From Erwinia sp. S63 (lineage in GTDB: Bacteria > Pseudomonadota > Gammaproteobacteria > Enterobacterales > Enterobacteriaceae), in contig NZ_JACVUP010000026.1 in assembly GCF_016625195.1 (NCBI RefSeq), positions 1 to 48,493 on the forward strand: 48,493 bases of DNA. The letters are read 5' to 3'. Each line of letters begins with the position of its first letter. Positions within the stretch are counted from its first letter, which is position 1. Positions 7,682 through 17,020 of this stretch are shown here, piece after piece. The position numbers and the translations under genes were made by a program. The notes below the pieces were generated by a model. The model searched no databases and had not been told where the DNA came from. It worked only from the letters and a program-made list of their open reading frames with translations.

Positions 7682-9253
7682 TTATCCACGCACTGGCTGA
7701 GCGGCCGCTTTCACGGTCTCATGATGGTAGCGGCCGGTTTTCAGGCTGCTGGGACCCAGACGGGCGAACTTGAACATCAGGTACATTTCCGCCACCAGGA
7801 AAAGGGTGTAGAGACCGCAGATCAAAATCATTGAGAACAGCAGATCGCCAACGGTCAGTGAGGAGTTCGCTACGGCTGTTGGCAACACTTCACCAATCGC
7901 CCACGGCTGACGGCCGTACTCAGCAACAAACCAGCCTGATTCAATTGCAATCCACGGCAGCGGAATACCATACAGTGCCGCCTTGAGCAGCCAGCGGCTC
8001 TTGCCAATGCGGTTACGAATCACGCTCAGGAATGACAGAGCGATAATACCCAGCAGCAGCACGCCACACAGCACCATGATGCGGAAGGCGAAATAGAGCG
8101 GTGCCACACGTGGAATCGAATCCTGTGTCGCTTTCTGAATCTGCGCTTCAGTCGCATTCGCGACATCCGGGGTATAACGCTTCAGCAGCAAGCCATAACC
8201 GAGATCCTGTTTGCTGGCTTCGAATTGACTACGCACCGCAGGATCTTTACTGCCCGCGCGCAGTTCATTCAGCAACGCGTAGGCTTTCATACCGTTGCGG
8301 ATACGGACTTCATGTTGCGACAGCAGATCTTTCAGGCCGGTGACCGGTGTATCTACCGATCGCGTGGCGATCAGTCCGAGCAAATACGGGATTTGAATCG
8401 CGTACTTGTTCTCCTTCGAATCCTGATCCGGGATACCAAACAGGGTGAAGGCGGCCGGCGCTGGCTGCGTTTCCCACTCGGCTTCAATTGCCGCCAGTTT
8501 GGTTTTCTGCACGTCACCCATTTCATAACCGGATTCATCACCCAGCACGATAACGGACAGAATCGCGGCCATGCCAAAGCTGGCAGCGATACCAAACGAA
8601 CGCTTAGCAAAGGCAACATCGCGGCCTTTCAGCAGATACCAGGCACTAATGCCCAGTATGAACATCGCGCCGGCGGTGTACCCTGCCGCCACGGTGTGGA
8701 CAAATTTCACCTGGGCAACCGGGTTGAGCACCAGCTCGGAGAAGCTCACCATCTCCATACGCATGGTTTCGAAATTAAATTCGGATGCGATCGGGTTTTG
8801 CATCCAGCCGTTCGCCACCAGAATCCACAGCGCAGACATGTTCGAGCCGAGCGCCACCAGCCAGGTGACCGCCAGGTGCTGAACTTTACCGAGACGGTCC
8901 CAGCCGAAGAAGAACAGGCCGACAAAGGTGGATTCGAGGAAGAACGCCATCAAGCCTTCGATGGCCAGCGGCGCACCGAAGATATCGCCGACGTAGTGTG
9001 AGTAATATGACCAGTTGGTGCCGAACTGGAACTCCATGGTCAGGCCGGTAGCCACACCCAGCGCAAAGTTGATACCAAACAACTTGCCCCAGAACTTGGT
9101 CATATCTTTATAAATTTGCTTACCCGTCAGGACATATACGGTTTCCATGATCGCCAACAAAAACGCCATACCCAGCGTTAAAGGGACGAACAGGAAATGG
9201 TACATCGCCGTCAGGGCAAACTGTAAACGCGACAGCTCGACAATATCTAACAT
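7682..9253 (-). CDS. cydA: CydA, cytochrome bd-I ubiquinol oxidase subunit I
   Basis: The 523-residue integral membrane protein (E. coli 522) carries the three hemes. His19 in MYHFLFVPL is the axial ligand of heme d or b595 and the HTVAAGYTAGAMF helix (about 186-198) holds the ligand for heme b558. The hydrophilic Q-loop, containing EMGDVQKTKLAAIEAEW (about 247-263), is the ubiquinol-binding region. The enzyme reduces O2 to water with high affinity and supports micro-aerobic respiration. It is the first gene of cydA-cydB-cydX-ybgE. In E. coli mngRAB lies between sucD and cydA; here only a 680-base spacer does. Confidence 0.97.
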   Translation of the reverse strand: MLDIVELSRLQFALTAMYHFLFVPLTLGMAFLLAIMETVYVLTGKQIYKDMTKFWGKLFGINFALGVATGLTMEFQFGTNWSYYSHYVGDIFGAPLAIEGLMAFFLESTFVGLFFFGWDRLGKVQHLAVTWLVALGSNMSALWILVANGWMQNPIASEFNFETMRMEMVSFSELVLNPVAQVKFVHTVAAGYTAGAMFILGISAWYLLKGRDVAFAKRSFGIAASFGMAAILSVIVLGDESGYEMGDVQKTKLAAIEAEWETQPAPAAFTLFGIPDQDSKENKYAIQIPYLLGLIATRSVDTPVTGLKDLLSQHEVRIRNGMKAYALLNELRAGSKDPAVRSQFEASKQDLGYGLLLKRYTPDVANATEAQIQKATQDSIPRVAPLYFAFRIMVLCGVLLLGIIALSFLSVIRNRIGKSRWLLKAALYGIPLPWIAIESGWFVAEYGRQPWAIGEVLPTAVANSSLTVGDLLFSMILICGLYTLFLVAEMYLMFKFARLGPSSLKTGRYHHETVKAAAQPVRG

Positions 9254-9599
9254 GATGACTCCTTGCTCCTCGCATGAATTTACTCTGCGGCTGACAACGG
9301 TAAACAGCGAACATTGACGTGCAGAATAAGATCCAGGAACGACTGATTATTGATTCCAGTTTTATTACTGACAGAACAGAGAAATCTGTAGCCCGAAATG
9401 AGTGAGTAACAGTGGTGAAAATTTCCCGAAAAACCGATCGCTTCAATCTGTTTCGAGCAAGAGTGTGATGCGTGGAGTCGGCAGAATTGCGCTAACAACG
9501 CCTGGCTCAAACTCCTGAAAAATGTCGGAAAAGACTGAATTGATGCAGCGCAATTTATACCGTTTGCCGTGCGTGATGCCAGCAGTAAAGTTTGTTATA

Positions 9600-9780
9600 T
9601 CTCACGCTTTATTGATCTGGATTAAGACAATAATTTTTCAGATATGTAGTGTTAGAGTCGTTGTTAATTAGTTGTCATAAACAGGTAGTCGAATTAAGAA
9701 AATAATTACCTTTCCCGCAATTTATTAACGTTAATGCAGGCGTTTAAGCGTTAATTCCGCAAGAGAAATCACGCGTATTT
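9600..9780 (-). promoter_or_regulatory. candidate ArcA and FNR sites upstream of cydA
   Basis: The 9254-9887 spacer has no convincing gene. Within it TTGATCTGGATTAA (9612-9625) matches the FNR consensus TTGAT-N4-ATCAA at nine of ten positions. Around it lie GTTAATTA at 9663-9670, GTTAATG near 9730 and GTTAATTC at 9749-9756, which resemble ArcA half-sites. E. coli cydAB is activated by ArcA and repressed by FNR from a long upstream region with several promoters, so the arrangement fits. The part from 9254 to about 9600 would be the mRNA leader; I see nothing else in it. Confidence 0.5.
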
Positions 9781-9887
9781 TCCTTTCTTTACCTTGCTAA
9801 CTCAGTAAGCATAGCTGCGGATTTTCAACCCGTTGCCTTTTTTCCCCTGCTTTTTGCGTGGCTATGCCTGTCGCTGTACCGCGAGCA

Positions 9888-9913
9888 TAAAAAAGGCCAC
9901 CCGAAGGTGGCCT
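9888..9913 (-). terminator. rho-independent terminator of the sdh-suc operon
   Basis: On the minus strand an 8-bp perfect stem (AGGCCACC/GGTGGCCT, 9894-9913) closes a TTCG tetraloop and is followed by TTTTTTATG. It lies 22 bases after the sucD stop. The C(UUCG)G loop is extra stable. The same hairpin could be the 3' end of a small RNA released from the sucD 3' end. Confidence 0.9.
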
Positions 9914-9934
9914 CTGCACATCATGAGATGCTGC

Positions 9935-10810
9935 TTATTTAATTGGCAGAACCGCTTTAACCGCGTCACCAATGTCAGCCAGGCTGCGCACGGTTTTCAC
10001 ACCAGCCGCTTCCAGCGCTGCAAACTTCTCGTCAGCGGTGCCTTTACCACCGGCAATGATGGCGCCTGCGTGGCCCATACGTTTGCCTTTCGGTGCAGTC
10101 ACGCCCGCGATGTAGCCCACAACCGGCTTGGTCACGTGCTCTTTGATGAAGGCTGCTGCTTCTTCTTCCGCGCTACCACCGATCTCACCGATCATCACGA
10201 TCACTTCGGTCTGTGGATCGTCCTGGAACATTTTCAGGATATCGATGAAGTTAGAGCCTGGGATCGGGTCACCACCGATACCAACGCAGGTTGACTGGCC
10301 ATAGCCGATGTCAGTGGTCTGCTTAACCGCTTCATAGGTCAGGGTGCCTGAACGAGACACGATACCTACGCGGCCTGGCTGGTGAATGTGACCTGGCATG
10401 ATGCCGATCTTACATTCGCCTGGGGTGATCACACCTGGGCAGTTCGGGCCGATCATGCGCACGCCAGCTTCATCCAGCTTCACTTTCACGGTCAGCATAT
10501 CCAGCGTTGGGATACCTTCGGTGATGGTGATGATCAGTTTGATGCCTGCATCAATCGCTTCCAGGATACCGTCTTTGCAGAACGGGGCTGGAACGTAGAT
10601 CACGGTAGCAGTGGCGCCAGTAGCTTCTACGGCTTCACGCACGGTGTTGAACACTGGCAGACCGAGATGCGTGGTGCCGCCTTTGCCTGGCGTTACACCG
10701 CCAACCAGCTGCGTACCATAGGCCAAAGCCTGCTCAGAATGGAAAGTCCCCTGGCCACCGGTGAAACCCTGGCAAATGACTTTGGTGTTTTTGTCGATAA
10801 GAATGGACAT
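9935..10810 (-). CDS. sucD: SucD, succinyl-CoA synthetase alpha subunit
   Basis: The 291-residue protein (E. coli 289) has a CoA-binding Rossmann domain (about 1-125; MSILIDKNTKVICQGFTG) and a C-terminal domain carrying the phosphorylated His247 in KGKRMGHAGAIIAGGKG. With SucC it converts succinyl-CoA, ADP or GDP and phosphate to succinate, CoA and nucleoside triphosphate. Its ATG shares one base with the sucC stop (TAATG), so translation is coupled. The last residues, VLPIK, differ slightly from the E. coli end. Confidence 0.98.
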   Translation of the reverse strand: MSILIDKNTKVICQGFTGGQGTFHSEQALAYGTQLVGGVTPGKGGTTHLGLPVFNTVREAVEATGATATVIYVPAPFCKDGILEAIDAGIKLIITITEGIPTLDMLTVKVKLDEAGVRMIGPNCPGVITPGECKIGIMPGHIHQPGRVGIVSRSGTLTYEAVKQTTDIGYGQSTCVGIGGDPIPGSNFIDILKMFQDDPQTEVIVMIGEIGGSAEEEAAAFIKEHVTKPVVGYIAGVTAPKGKRMGHAGAIIAGGKGTADEKFAALEAAGVKTVRSLADIGDAVKAVLPIK

Positions 10811-11976
10811 TATTTACCCTCCGCGGCAGCAACAACACGCTGCGCAGCGTCTGTCAGGCTGGTTGCTGCAATGATGTTCAGACCACTGTCCGCCAGTTTC
10901 TTAGCGCCCAGCTCGGCGTTGTTACCTTCCAGACGTACCACCACTGGCACGTTTACACCCACTTCAGCTACTGCACCGATGATGCCGTCTGCGATCAGGT
11001 CGCAACGCACGATGCCGCCGAAGATGTTAACGAATACTGCTTTAACAGCATCGTCAGACAGGATGATCTTGAAGGCTTCGGTTACGCGCTCTTTGGTTGC
11101 GCCGCCGCCGACATCAAGGAAGTTAGCAGGCTGGCCACCGTGATGTTTCACTATGTCCATGGTGCCCATCGCCAGACCGGCGCCGTTCACCATACAGCCG
11201 ATGTTGCCGTCCAGCGCAACGTAGTTCAGTTCCCACTGTGTCGCGTGCGCTTCACGTGGATCTTCCTGGCTTGGGTCGCGCATTTCACGCAGCTCAGGCT
11301 GGCGGAACAGTGCATTACCGTCTGCGCCCAGTTTGCCATCGAGGCAGATCAGGTCGCCCTGCTTGGTGATCACCAGCGGGTTGATCTCAACCATCGCCAG
11401 ATCGCGTTCCAGGAACATGGTCGCCAGACCCATGAAGATTTTGGTGAACTGGCTAACTTGTTTACCGGACAGGCCCAGTTTGAACGCCAACTCACGACCC
11501 TGGTATGGCTGAGGACCGGCCAGCGGATCCAGTGCCATTTTGTGGATCAGGTGCGGGGTTTCTTCCGCCACTTTCTCGATTTCCACGCCGCCTTCGGTGG
11601 AAGCCATGAAGATCACACGACGGGTAGCACGGTCAACCACCGCACCCAGATACAGTTCCTGATCGATGTCAGTCGCTGCTTCAACCAGAATCTGGTTTAC
11701 CGGCTGACCATCAGCATCAGTTTGGTAGGTCACCAGACGCTTGCCCAACCAATGCTCAGCAAATGCACGGATATCTTCCTTGCTGTTCACCACTTTCACG
11801 CCGCCCGCTTTACCGCGGCCACCGGCATGAACCTGACATTTTACTACCCACGGGCCTGCACCAATTTTTGACGCGGCTTCTTCTGCTTCACGTGGCGTAG
11901 CACAGGCGTAACCAGTCGGTGCCGGCATGCCATAGCGAGCAAACAGCTGCTTCGCCTGGTATTCATGTAAGTTCAT
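10810..11976 (-). CDS. sucC: SucC, succinyl-CoA synthetase beta subunit
   Basis: The 388-residue protein (same length as E. coli) has an N-terminal ATP-grasp domain (about 1-240; MNLHEYQAKQLFARYGMP, then KCQVHAGGRGKAGGVK, then MVEINPLV) and a C-terminal CoA-ligase domain with GAGLAMGTMDIVK and VNIFGGIVRCDLIA. It provides the nucleotide and succinate sites of the synthetase. It lies 61 bases after sucB and overlaps sucD by one base. Confidence 0.98.
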   Translation of the reverse strand: MNLHEYQAKQLFARYGMPAPTGYACATPREAEEAASKIGAGPWVVKCQVHAGGRGKAGGVKVVNSKEDIRAFAEHWLGKRLVTYQTDADGQPVNQILVEAATDIDQELYLGAVVDRATRRVIFMASTEGGVEIEKVAEETPHLIHKMALDPLAGPQPYQGRELAFKLGLSGKQVSQFTKIFMGLATMFLERDLAMVEINPLVITKQGDLICLDGKLGADGNALFRQPELREMRDPSQEDPREAHATQWELNYVALDGNIGCMVNGAGLAMGTMDIVKHHGGQPANFLDVGGGATKERVTEAFKIILSDDAVKAVFVNIFGGIVRCDLIADGIIGAVAEVGVNVPVVVRLEGNNAELGAKKLADSGLNIIAATSLTDAAQRVVAAAEGK

Positions 11977-12037
11977 GATGTTCTATCCATTCAGATATGA
12001 GTTTGGGCGCACCGTTGTGCGATGCGCCCGGCGAAAA

Positions 12038-13258
12038 TTAGACATCCAGCAGCAGACGCGCCGGATCTTCCAGCATCTCTTTCACCGCGACCAGATAGCC
12101 CACGGATTCGCGACCATCGATCAGACGGTGGTCGTAAGAGAGTGCCAGATACATCATTGGCAGGATCACAACCTGACCATTGACCGCCATCGGGCGCTCT
12201 TTGATCGCGTGCATGCCCAGAATCGCGCTCTGCGGTGGGTTGATGATCGGCGTGGACATCAGCGAACCGAACACACCACCGTTGGTGATGGTGAAGTTAC
12301 CGCCGGTCAGCTCTTCCACTGTCAGCTTGCCGTCACGGCCCTTCACAGCCAGCTCTTTAATTTTCTTCTCGATGTCAGCCATGCTCAGCGCATCAACATC
12401 TTTCAGCACTGGGGTCACCAGACCGCGCGGGGTAGATACCGCGATGCTGACGTCGAAATAGTTGTGGTAAACCACATCTTCGCCATCAATAGAAGCGTTC
12501 ACTTCTGGATAGCGTTTCAGCGCTTCAACCACGGCTTTGATATAGAAGGACATGAAGCCCAGACGCACACCGTGACGTTTCTCAAACGCGTCGCCGTACT
12601 GCTTACGCAGATCCATGATCGGCTTCATGTTGATTTCGTTGAAGGTGGTCAACATGGCGGTGCTGTTTTTCGCTTCCAGCAGACGCTCAGCCACACGCTT
12701 ACGCAGACGCGTCATCGGTACACGCTTCTCGCTGCGGTTAGCCACAGCAGCCTGAGGTGCCGCTGCCGCTGCTGCAGGCGCCGCTTTCGCGCCGTCGGCT
12801 TTCTTCGCGACATGCTTCTCAACATCTTCACGCGTCAGACGACCGCCTACACCGGTGCCTTTGATCTGGCTCGCGTCGAGGTTGTTTTCGGCGATCAGGC
12901 GACGAACAGCTGGGCTCAGCGCGTCGTTGCTCTCTTCTTCCAGAGACGCGGTTTTACGCTGCTCTGGGGTGGCTTCTTTGCTTTCTACTTTCGCAGAAGT
13001 CTCTTTACCCGCGCTGTTGCCTTCAACCAGGCGACCTAACAGCTGGCGTGAAAGCACTGTTGCGCCTTCATCTTCCAGAATCGCTTCCAGTACACCGTCA
13101 GCTGAAGCAGGCACTTCCAGCACAACTTTATCCGTTTCAATCTCAACCAGTACTTCATCGCGACTGACCGCGTCGCCGGGTTTTTTGTGCCAGGTTGCAA
13201 CCGTTGCGTCCGCTACGGATTCAGGCAAATCGGGAACCAGAATTTCTACGCTACTCAT
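12038..13258 (-). CDS. sucB: SucB, dihydrolipoyl succinyltransferase (E2 of 2-oxoglutarate dehydrogenase)
   Basis: This 406-residue protein has three domains: a lipoyl domain (about 2-78) with Lys44 in EIETDKVVLEV as the lipoylation site; a peripheral-subunit-binding domain (about 112-150, LSPAVRRLIAENNLDASQIK); and a catalytic core (about 175-406) ending in SYDHRLIDGRESV with His377 and Asp381. An Ala-rich flexible linker separates the last two. It transfers the succinyl group to CoA and forms the 24-mer core of the complex. The E3 subunit (Lpd) is not encoded in the window. It lies 15 bases after sucA. Confidence 0.98.
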   Translation of the reverse strand: MSSVEILVPDLPESVADATVATWHKKPGDAVSRDEVLVEIETDKVVLEVPASADGVLEAILEDEGATVLSRQLLGRLVEGNSAGKETSAKVESKEATPEQRKTASLEEESNDALSPAVRRLIAENNLDASQIKGTGVGGRLTREDVEKHVAKKADGAKAAPAAAAAAPQAAVANRSEKRVPMTRLRKRVAERLLEAKNSTAMLTTFNEINMKPIMDLRKQYGDAFEKRHGVRLGFMSFYIKAVVEALKRYPEVNASIDGEDVVYHNYFDVSIAVSTPRGLVTPVLKDVDALSMADIEKKIKELAVKGRDGKLTVEELTGGNFTITNGGVFGSLMSTPIINPPQSAILGMHAIKERPMAVNGQVVILPMMYLALSYDHRLIDGRESVGYLVAVKEMLEDPARLLLDV

Positions 13259-13273
13259 TTTCTTTCCTTTTAA

Positions 13274-16081
13274 TTAACCAAGGTTCAGCGCGTCGTTAAC
13301 CAGGTCTTGCTGCTGTTGTTGATGTACGGACATGTAGCCCACGGCTGGTGAAGCAGAAGCCGGACGACCTGCGTAACGCAGTGACGCACCGAAGGGAACC
13401 ACTTCGCGGAAATGATGCTGACTGCAATACCATGCGCCCTGGTTCAGTGGCTCTTCCTGACACCAGACGAAATCCTGCACATGGGCATAGTTTTTCAATA
13501 CGTCCTGCACCACTTTGTGCGGGAACGGATAGAGCTGCTCGATACGCACAATGGCGACATCGTTCTTCTCATTCTTGCGACGCTGTTCCAGCAGATCGTA
13601 ATAAACTTTACCGGAGCACATCACCACGCGTTTCACTTGCTTCGGATCCAGATCGTCGATTTCACCAATCGCCGGCTGGAAGCTGCCGTTGGCCAGCTCT
13701 TCCAGGCTGGAGACCGCCAGTGGATGGCGCAGCAGTGATTTCGGTGACATCACAATCAGTGGACGACGCATACCGCGCAGTGCCTGACGACGCAGCATGT
13801 GGTAAACCTGCGCTGGCGTTGAAGGCACGCATACCTGCATGTTCTGCTCAGCACAGAGTTGCAGATAACGTTCCAGACGCGCTGAGGAGTGCTCAGGGCC
13901 CTGACCTTCATAGCCGTGTGGCAGCAGCATTACCAGGCCACACATACGGCCCCACTTCTGCTCGCCGGAGCTGATGAACTGGTCGATGACGACCTGTGCG
14001 CCGTTAGCGAAGTCGCCGAACTGCGCTTCCCAAATGGTCAGCACGCGCGGCTCTGCAGTGGCATAACCGTATTCGAACGCCAGTACCGCTTCTTCAGACA
14101 GCACGGAATCCCACACTTTGAATTGTCCCTGACCATTATGAACATGGTGCAGTGGCGTGTAGGTTGAACCGTTGGTCTGGTTGTGAATAACCGCGTGGCG
14201 GTGGAAGAAGGTGCCACGACCGGAGTCTTCGCCCGACAGACGCACCGGGATGCCTTCATCAACCAGCGTAGCGTACGCCAGGTTTTCCGCACCGCCCCAG
14301 TCGAATGGCTTGTTGCCTTCGGCCATCTCTTTACGGTCGTTGTAAATCTTCGCGACACGCGACTGCACTTCAACGGCTTCCGGTACGCTGCTGATACGAC
14401 GCGCCAGTTCCTGCACACGTTTCAGTTCAACGGTTTCCGGATAGCTTTCATCCCACTCGTGGTTCAGATACGGCGACCAGGTGAAGGAGTGCAGGCTCAT
14501 CGGACGCCATTCCGGCACCACGCACTCGCCTTCATCCAGCGCATCACGATACAGGTTTACCAGTTCGGTGGCGTCTTCCTGCGTCGCTACGCCTTCGCTT
14601 TCCAGTTGGTCTGCATAAAGCTTACGTGGCGTTGGGTGTTTTTTGATTTTCTGGTACATCAACGGCTGAGTTGCGCTTGGCTCGTCAGCTTCGTTATGGC
14701 CGTGACGGCGGTAGCACACCAGATCGATGAACACATCGCGTTTAAAGGTGTTGCGATAATCCAGCGCCAGACGAGTCACGAAGGCCACCGCTTCCGGATC
14801 ATCCGCATTCACGTGGAAGATCGGTGCCAGCACCATCTTGCCGATGTCGGTGCAGTACGGGGTCGAACGCGCATCTTTCGGGTTGGAGGTGGTGAAACCA
14901 ACCTGGTTGTTGATGACGATGCGAACGGTACCGCCCACTTCGTAGCCACGTGCCTGAGACATGTTCAGGGTTTCCTGAACCACGCCCTGACCGATGACGG
15001 CGGCATCACCATGAATGGTGATCGGCAGAACTTTATTGCTGCTCGGCTCAGCCAGACGATCCAGACGCGCGCGAACCGAACCCATGACGACCGGGCTCAC
15101 GATTTCGAGGTGCGACGGGTTAAACGCCAGCGCCAGATGCACCAGCCCACCTTCGGTTTCGACGTCAGATGAGAAGCCCATGTGGTACTTCACGTCACCG
15201 GTGCCGAGGTGTTCTTTGTGCTTGCCGGAGAATTCGTCAAACAGGTCCTGAGGCTTTTTACCCAGCACGTTGATCAGGACGTTGAGACGGCCACGGTGCG
15301 CCATGCCCAACACCACTTCACGCGTGCCGCTTTTGCCCGCGTGACGAATCATCTCGCGCAGCATTGGCACCAGTGCATCACCGCCTTCCAGTGAGAAGCG
15401 TTTCGCACCCGGGAATTTCGCGCCGAGGTATTTTTCCAGACCTTCAGCCGCGGTCAGCTCTTTCAGGAAACCTTTTTTCTCGTCGCTGCTGAAATTCGCA
15501 TGGCCGACCACCGACTCCAGGCGCTGCTGAATCCAGCGCTTTTCATCGGTGTTGTTGATGTGCATGTACTCTGCACCAATCGAGCCACAGTAAGTCTGCT
15601 GCAGTGCCGCGAACAGATCAGCCAGCTTCATGGTCTCTTTGCCAATGGCAAATGAGCCTACGTTAAAGCTTTCCTGAAAATCGGCGTCGGTGAGGTCGTG
15701 ATAAGCCGGCTCAAGATCCGCCACCGGATCCTGTTTCCACAGGCCAAGCGGATCGAGGTTAGCGTGCTGATGGCCGCGGAAGCGGAACGCATTGATCAGC
15801 TGCAGCACTTTAACCTGTTTGGAATTAGTGGCCGGATCGGTGACTGAGGATGTGTAGCGGGTCGCATCTTTTGCCAGGCGGCGGAAGTAATCACGCGTGG
15901 TGGAGTGAAATTGCTCAGGTTTCACGCCAGTGCCGGGCAGCTGTTGGAATAGCTCGCGCCACATTTCATCAACTGAGTCAGGATCGGTCAGGAAATCCTC
16001 ATAGAGTTGCTCTATGTAGGATTGGTTCGCGCCGGCCAGCCAGGAGGAGTCCAGCCAGGGTTTCATCGCGCTGTTCTGCAT
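13274..16081 (-). CDS. sucA: SucA, 2-oxoglutarate dehydrogenase E1 component
   Basis: The thiamine-diphosphate enzyme has 935 residues (E. coli 933). An N-terminal E2-binding segment (MKPWLDSSWLAGANQSYIEQ) is followed by the TPP domain, with FRFRGHQHANLDPLGL, HRGRLNVL and the TPP-binding stretch from GDAAVIGQG to INNQVGF (about 358-393). The transketolase-like domain from about 590 includes LSGEDSGRGTFFHRHAV and GYEGQGPEHSSARLERYLQ. It decarboxylates 2-oxoglutarate and passes the succinyl group to SucB lipoate. I keep the ATG at 16081; an internal ATG lies at residue 6. Confidence 0.98.
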   Translation of the reverse strand: MQNSAMKPWLDSSWLAGANQSYIEQLYEDFLTDPDSVDEMWRELFQQLPGTGVKPEQFHSTTRDYFRRLAKDATRYTSSVTDPATNSKQVKVLQLINAFRFRGHQHANLDPLGLWKQDPVADLEPAYHDLTDADFQESFNVGSFAIGKETMKLADLFAALQQTYCGSIGAEYMHINNTDEKRWIQQRLESVVGHANFSSDEKKGFLKELTAAEGLEKYLGAKFPGAKRFSLEGGDALVPMLREMIRHAGKSGTREVVLGMAHRGRLNVLINVLGKKPQDLFDEFSGKHKEHLGTGDVKYHMGFSSDVETEGGLVHLALAFNPSHLEIVSPVVMGSVRARLDRLAEPSSNKVLPITIHGDAAVIGQGVVQETLNMSQARGYEVGGTVRIVINNQVGFTTSNPKDARSTPYCTDIGKMVLAPIFHVNADDPEAVAFVTRLALDYRNTFKRDVFIDLVCYRRHGHNEADEPSATQPLMYQKIKKHPTPRKLYADQLESEGVATQEDATELVNLYRDALDEGECVVPEWRPMSLHSFTWSPYLNHEWDESYPETVELKRVQELARRISSVPEAVEVQSRVAKIYNDRKEMAEGNKPFDWGGAENLAYATLVDEGIPVRLSGEDSGRGTFFHRHAVIHNQTNGSTYTPLHHVHNGQGQFKVWDSVLSEEAVLAFEYGYATAEPRVLTIWEAQFGDFANGAQVVIDQFISSGEQKWGRMCGLVMLLPHGYEGQGPEHSSARLERYLQLCAEQNMQVCVPSTPAQVYHMLRRQALRGMRRPLIVMSPKSLLRHPLAVSSLEELANGSFQPAIGEIDDLDPKQVKRVVMCSGKVYYDLLEQRRKNEKNDVAIVRIEQLYPFPHKVVQDVLKNYAHVQDFVWCQEEPLNQGAWYCSQHHFREVVPFGASLRYAGRPASASPAVGYMSVHQQQQQDLVNDALNLG

Positions 16082-16207
16082 TGTGATCCCTTAAGCATTA
16101 ATCTGCTTTTTATGAGGTTTCATTTGTTGCCGCTTTCGCGGCTTGCCGTAGTGAGTTCAGCGATACGAACCTGTGCGCAACCGGCGCCTGGCCCGTAAGG
16201 GAACCTT

Positions 16208-16277
16208 TATAAGCGTGGTCAGTACCGCGCTTATAGAGGCTTCCGTAAACTGCCGGGAACCTCAGTTCCCGGACAGT
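16208..16277 (-). other. two intercistronic hairpins between sdhB and sucA
   Basis: Two stem-loops lie in the 208-base gap. One pairs TATAAGCG (16208-16215) with CGCTTATA (16228-16235). The other pairs CCGGGAAC (16253-16260) with GTTCCCGG (16265-16272), with flanking ACTG/CAGT adding four more pairs. Neither is followed by a U tract on the minus strand, so they look like processing, stability or partial-termination elements rather than full terminators. The rest of the gap (16082-16207) may hold a suc promoter, but I cannot assign one. Confidence 0.65.
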
Positions 16278-16289
16278 GACTTCAGTGTG

Positions 16290-17006
16290 TTACGCCCCGC
16301 GTTGCAGCAGCATCGACTTAATATGGCCGATAGCGCGCGTCGGGTTTAGTCCTTTCGGGCACACGCTCACACAGTTCATGATGCTGTGACAGCGGAATAC
16401 ACTGAAAGCATCGTTCAGATTGTCCAGACGCGAAGCGGTTTCGGTATCGCGGCTGTCGATCAGGAAACGGTAAGCGGCTAACAAACCTGCCGGACCGATA
16501 AACTTGTCCGGGTTCCACCAGAACGATGGGCACGAGGTTGAACAGCATGCACAGAGAATACACTCGTACAAACCATCCAGATGCTCACGTTCTTCCGGCA
16601 TCTGCAGATGCTCACGCGCTGGCGGATTTTCCCCATTATTCAACAGGAAAGGCTTAATCTTCTCATACTGCGCGTAGAATTGCCCCATATCTACGACGAG
16701 GTCGCGGATGACCGGCAAACCAGGCAGTGGACGGATAACAATTTTCTTCGTGCCATTACCCAACGCGGAGATTGGCGTGATGCAAGCCAGACCGTTTTTG
16801 CCGTTCATGTTGAGGCCATCAGAACCGCACACCCCTTCACGGCATGAGCGACGGAAGGCCAGCGTTGGGTCCTTCTCTTTCAAACGGATCAGCGCGTCCA
16901 GCAGCATCATGTCGCGACCATCTTCGGATTCCAGGGTGTACTCCTGCATCCGCGGCTTGTCATCGACTTCCGGGTTGTAACGATAGATTGAAAATTCGAG
17001 TCTCAT
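16290..17006 (-). CDS. sdhB: SdhB, succinate dehydrogenase iron-sulfur subunit
   Basis: The 238-residue protein (same as E. coli) carries three clusters. The [2Fe-2S] ligands are Cys55, Cys60, Asp63 and Cys75 in CREGVCGSDG and GLAC. The [4Fe-4S] and [3Fe-4S] ligands lie in CILCACCSTSCP (about 149-160) and in CHSIMNCVSVCPKG (about 206-219). It passes electrons from SdhA to the quinone site. It lies 14 bases after sdhA and is the last sdh gene before the suc genes. Confidence 0.98.
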   Translation of the reverse strand: MRLEFSIYRYNPEVDDKPRMQEYTLESEDGRDMMLLDALIRLKEKDPTLAFRRSCREGVCGSDGLNMNGKNGLACITPISALGNGTKKIVIRPLPGLPVIRDLVVDMGQFYAQYEKIKPFLLNNGENPPAREHLQMPEEREHLDGLYECILCACCSTSCPSFWWNPDKFIGPAGLLAAYRFLIDSRDTETASRLDNLNDAFSVFRCHSIMNCVSVCPKGLNPTRAIGHIKSMLLQRGA

Positions 17007-17020
17007 GATGATCTCCGCAA

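Noticed and set aside
9280..9510. 76-codon open frame just upstream of cydA on the minus strand
   Set aside because: It starts with TTG, its AGGAG lies only about one base from that start, and the sequence looks unlike a protein. The region is better read as the cydA leader.
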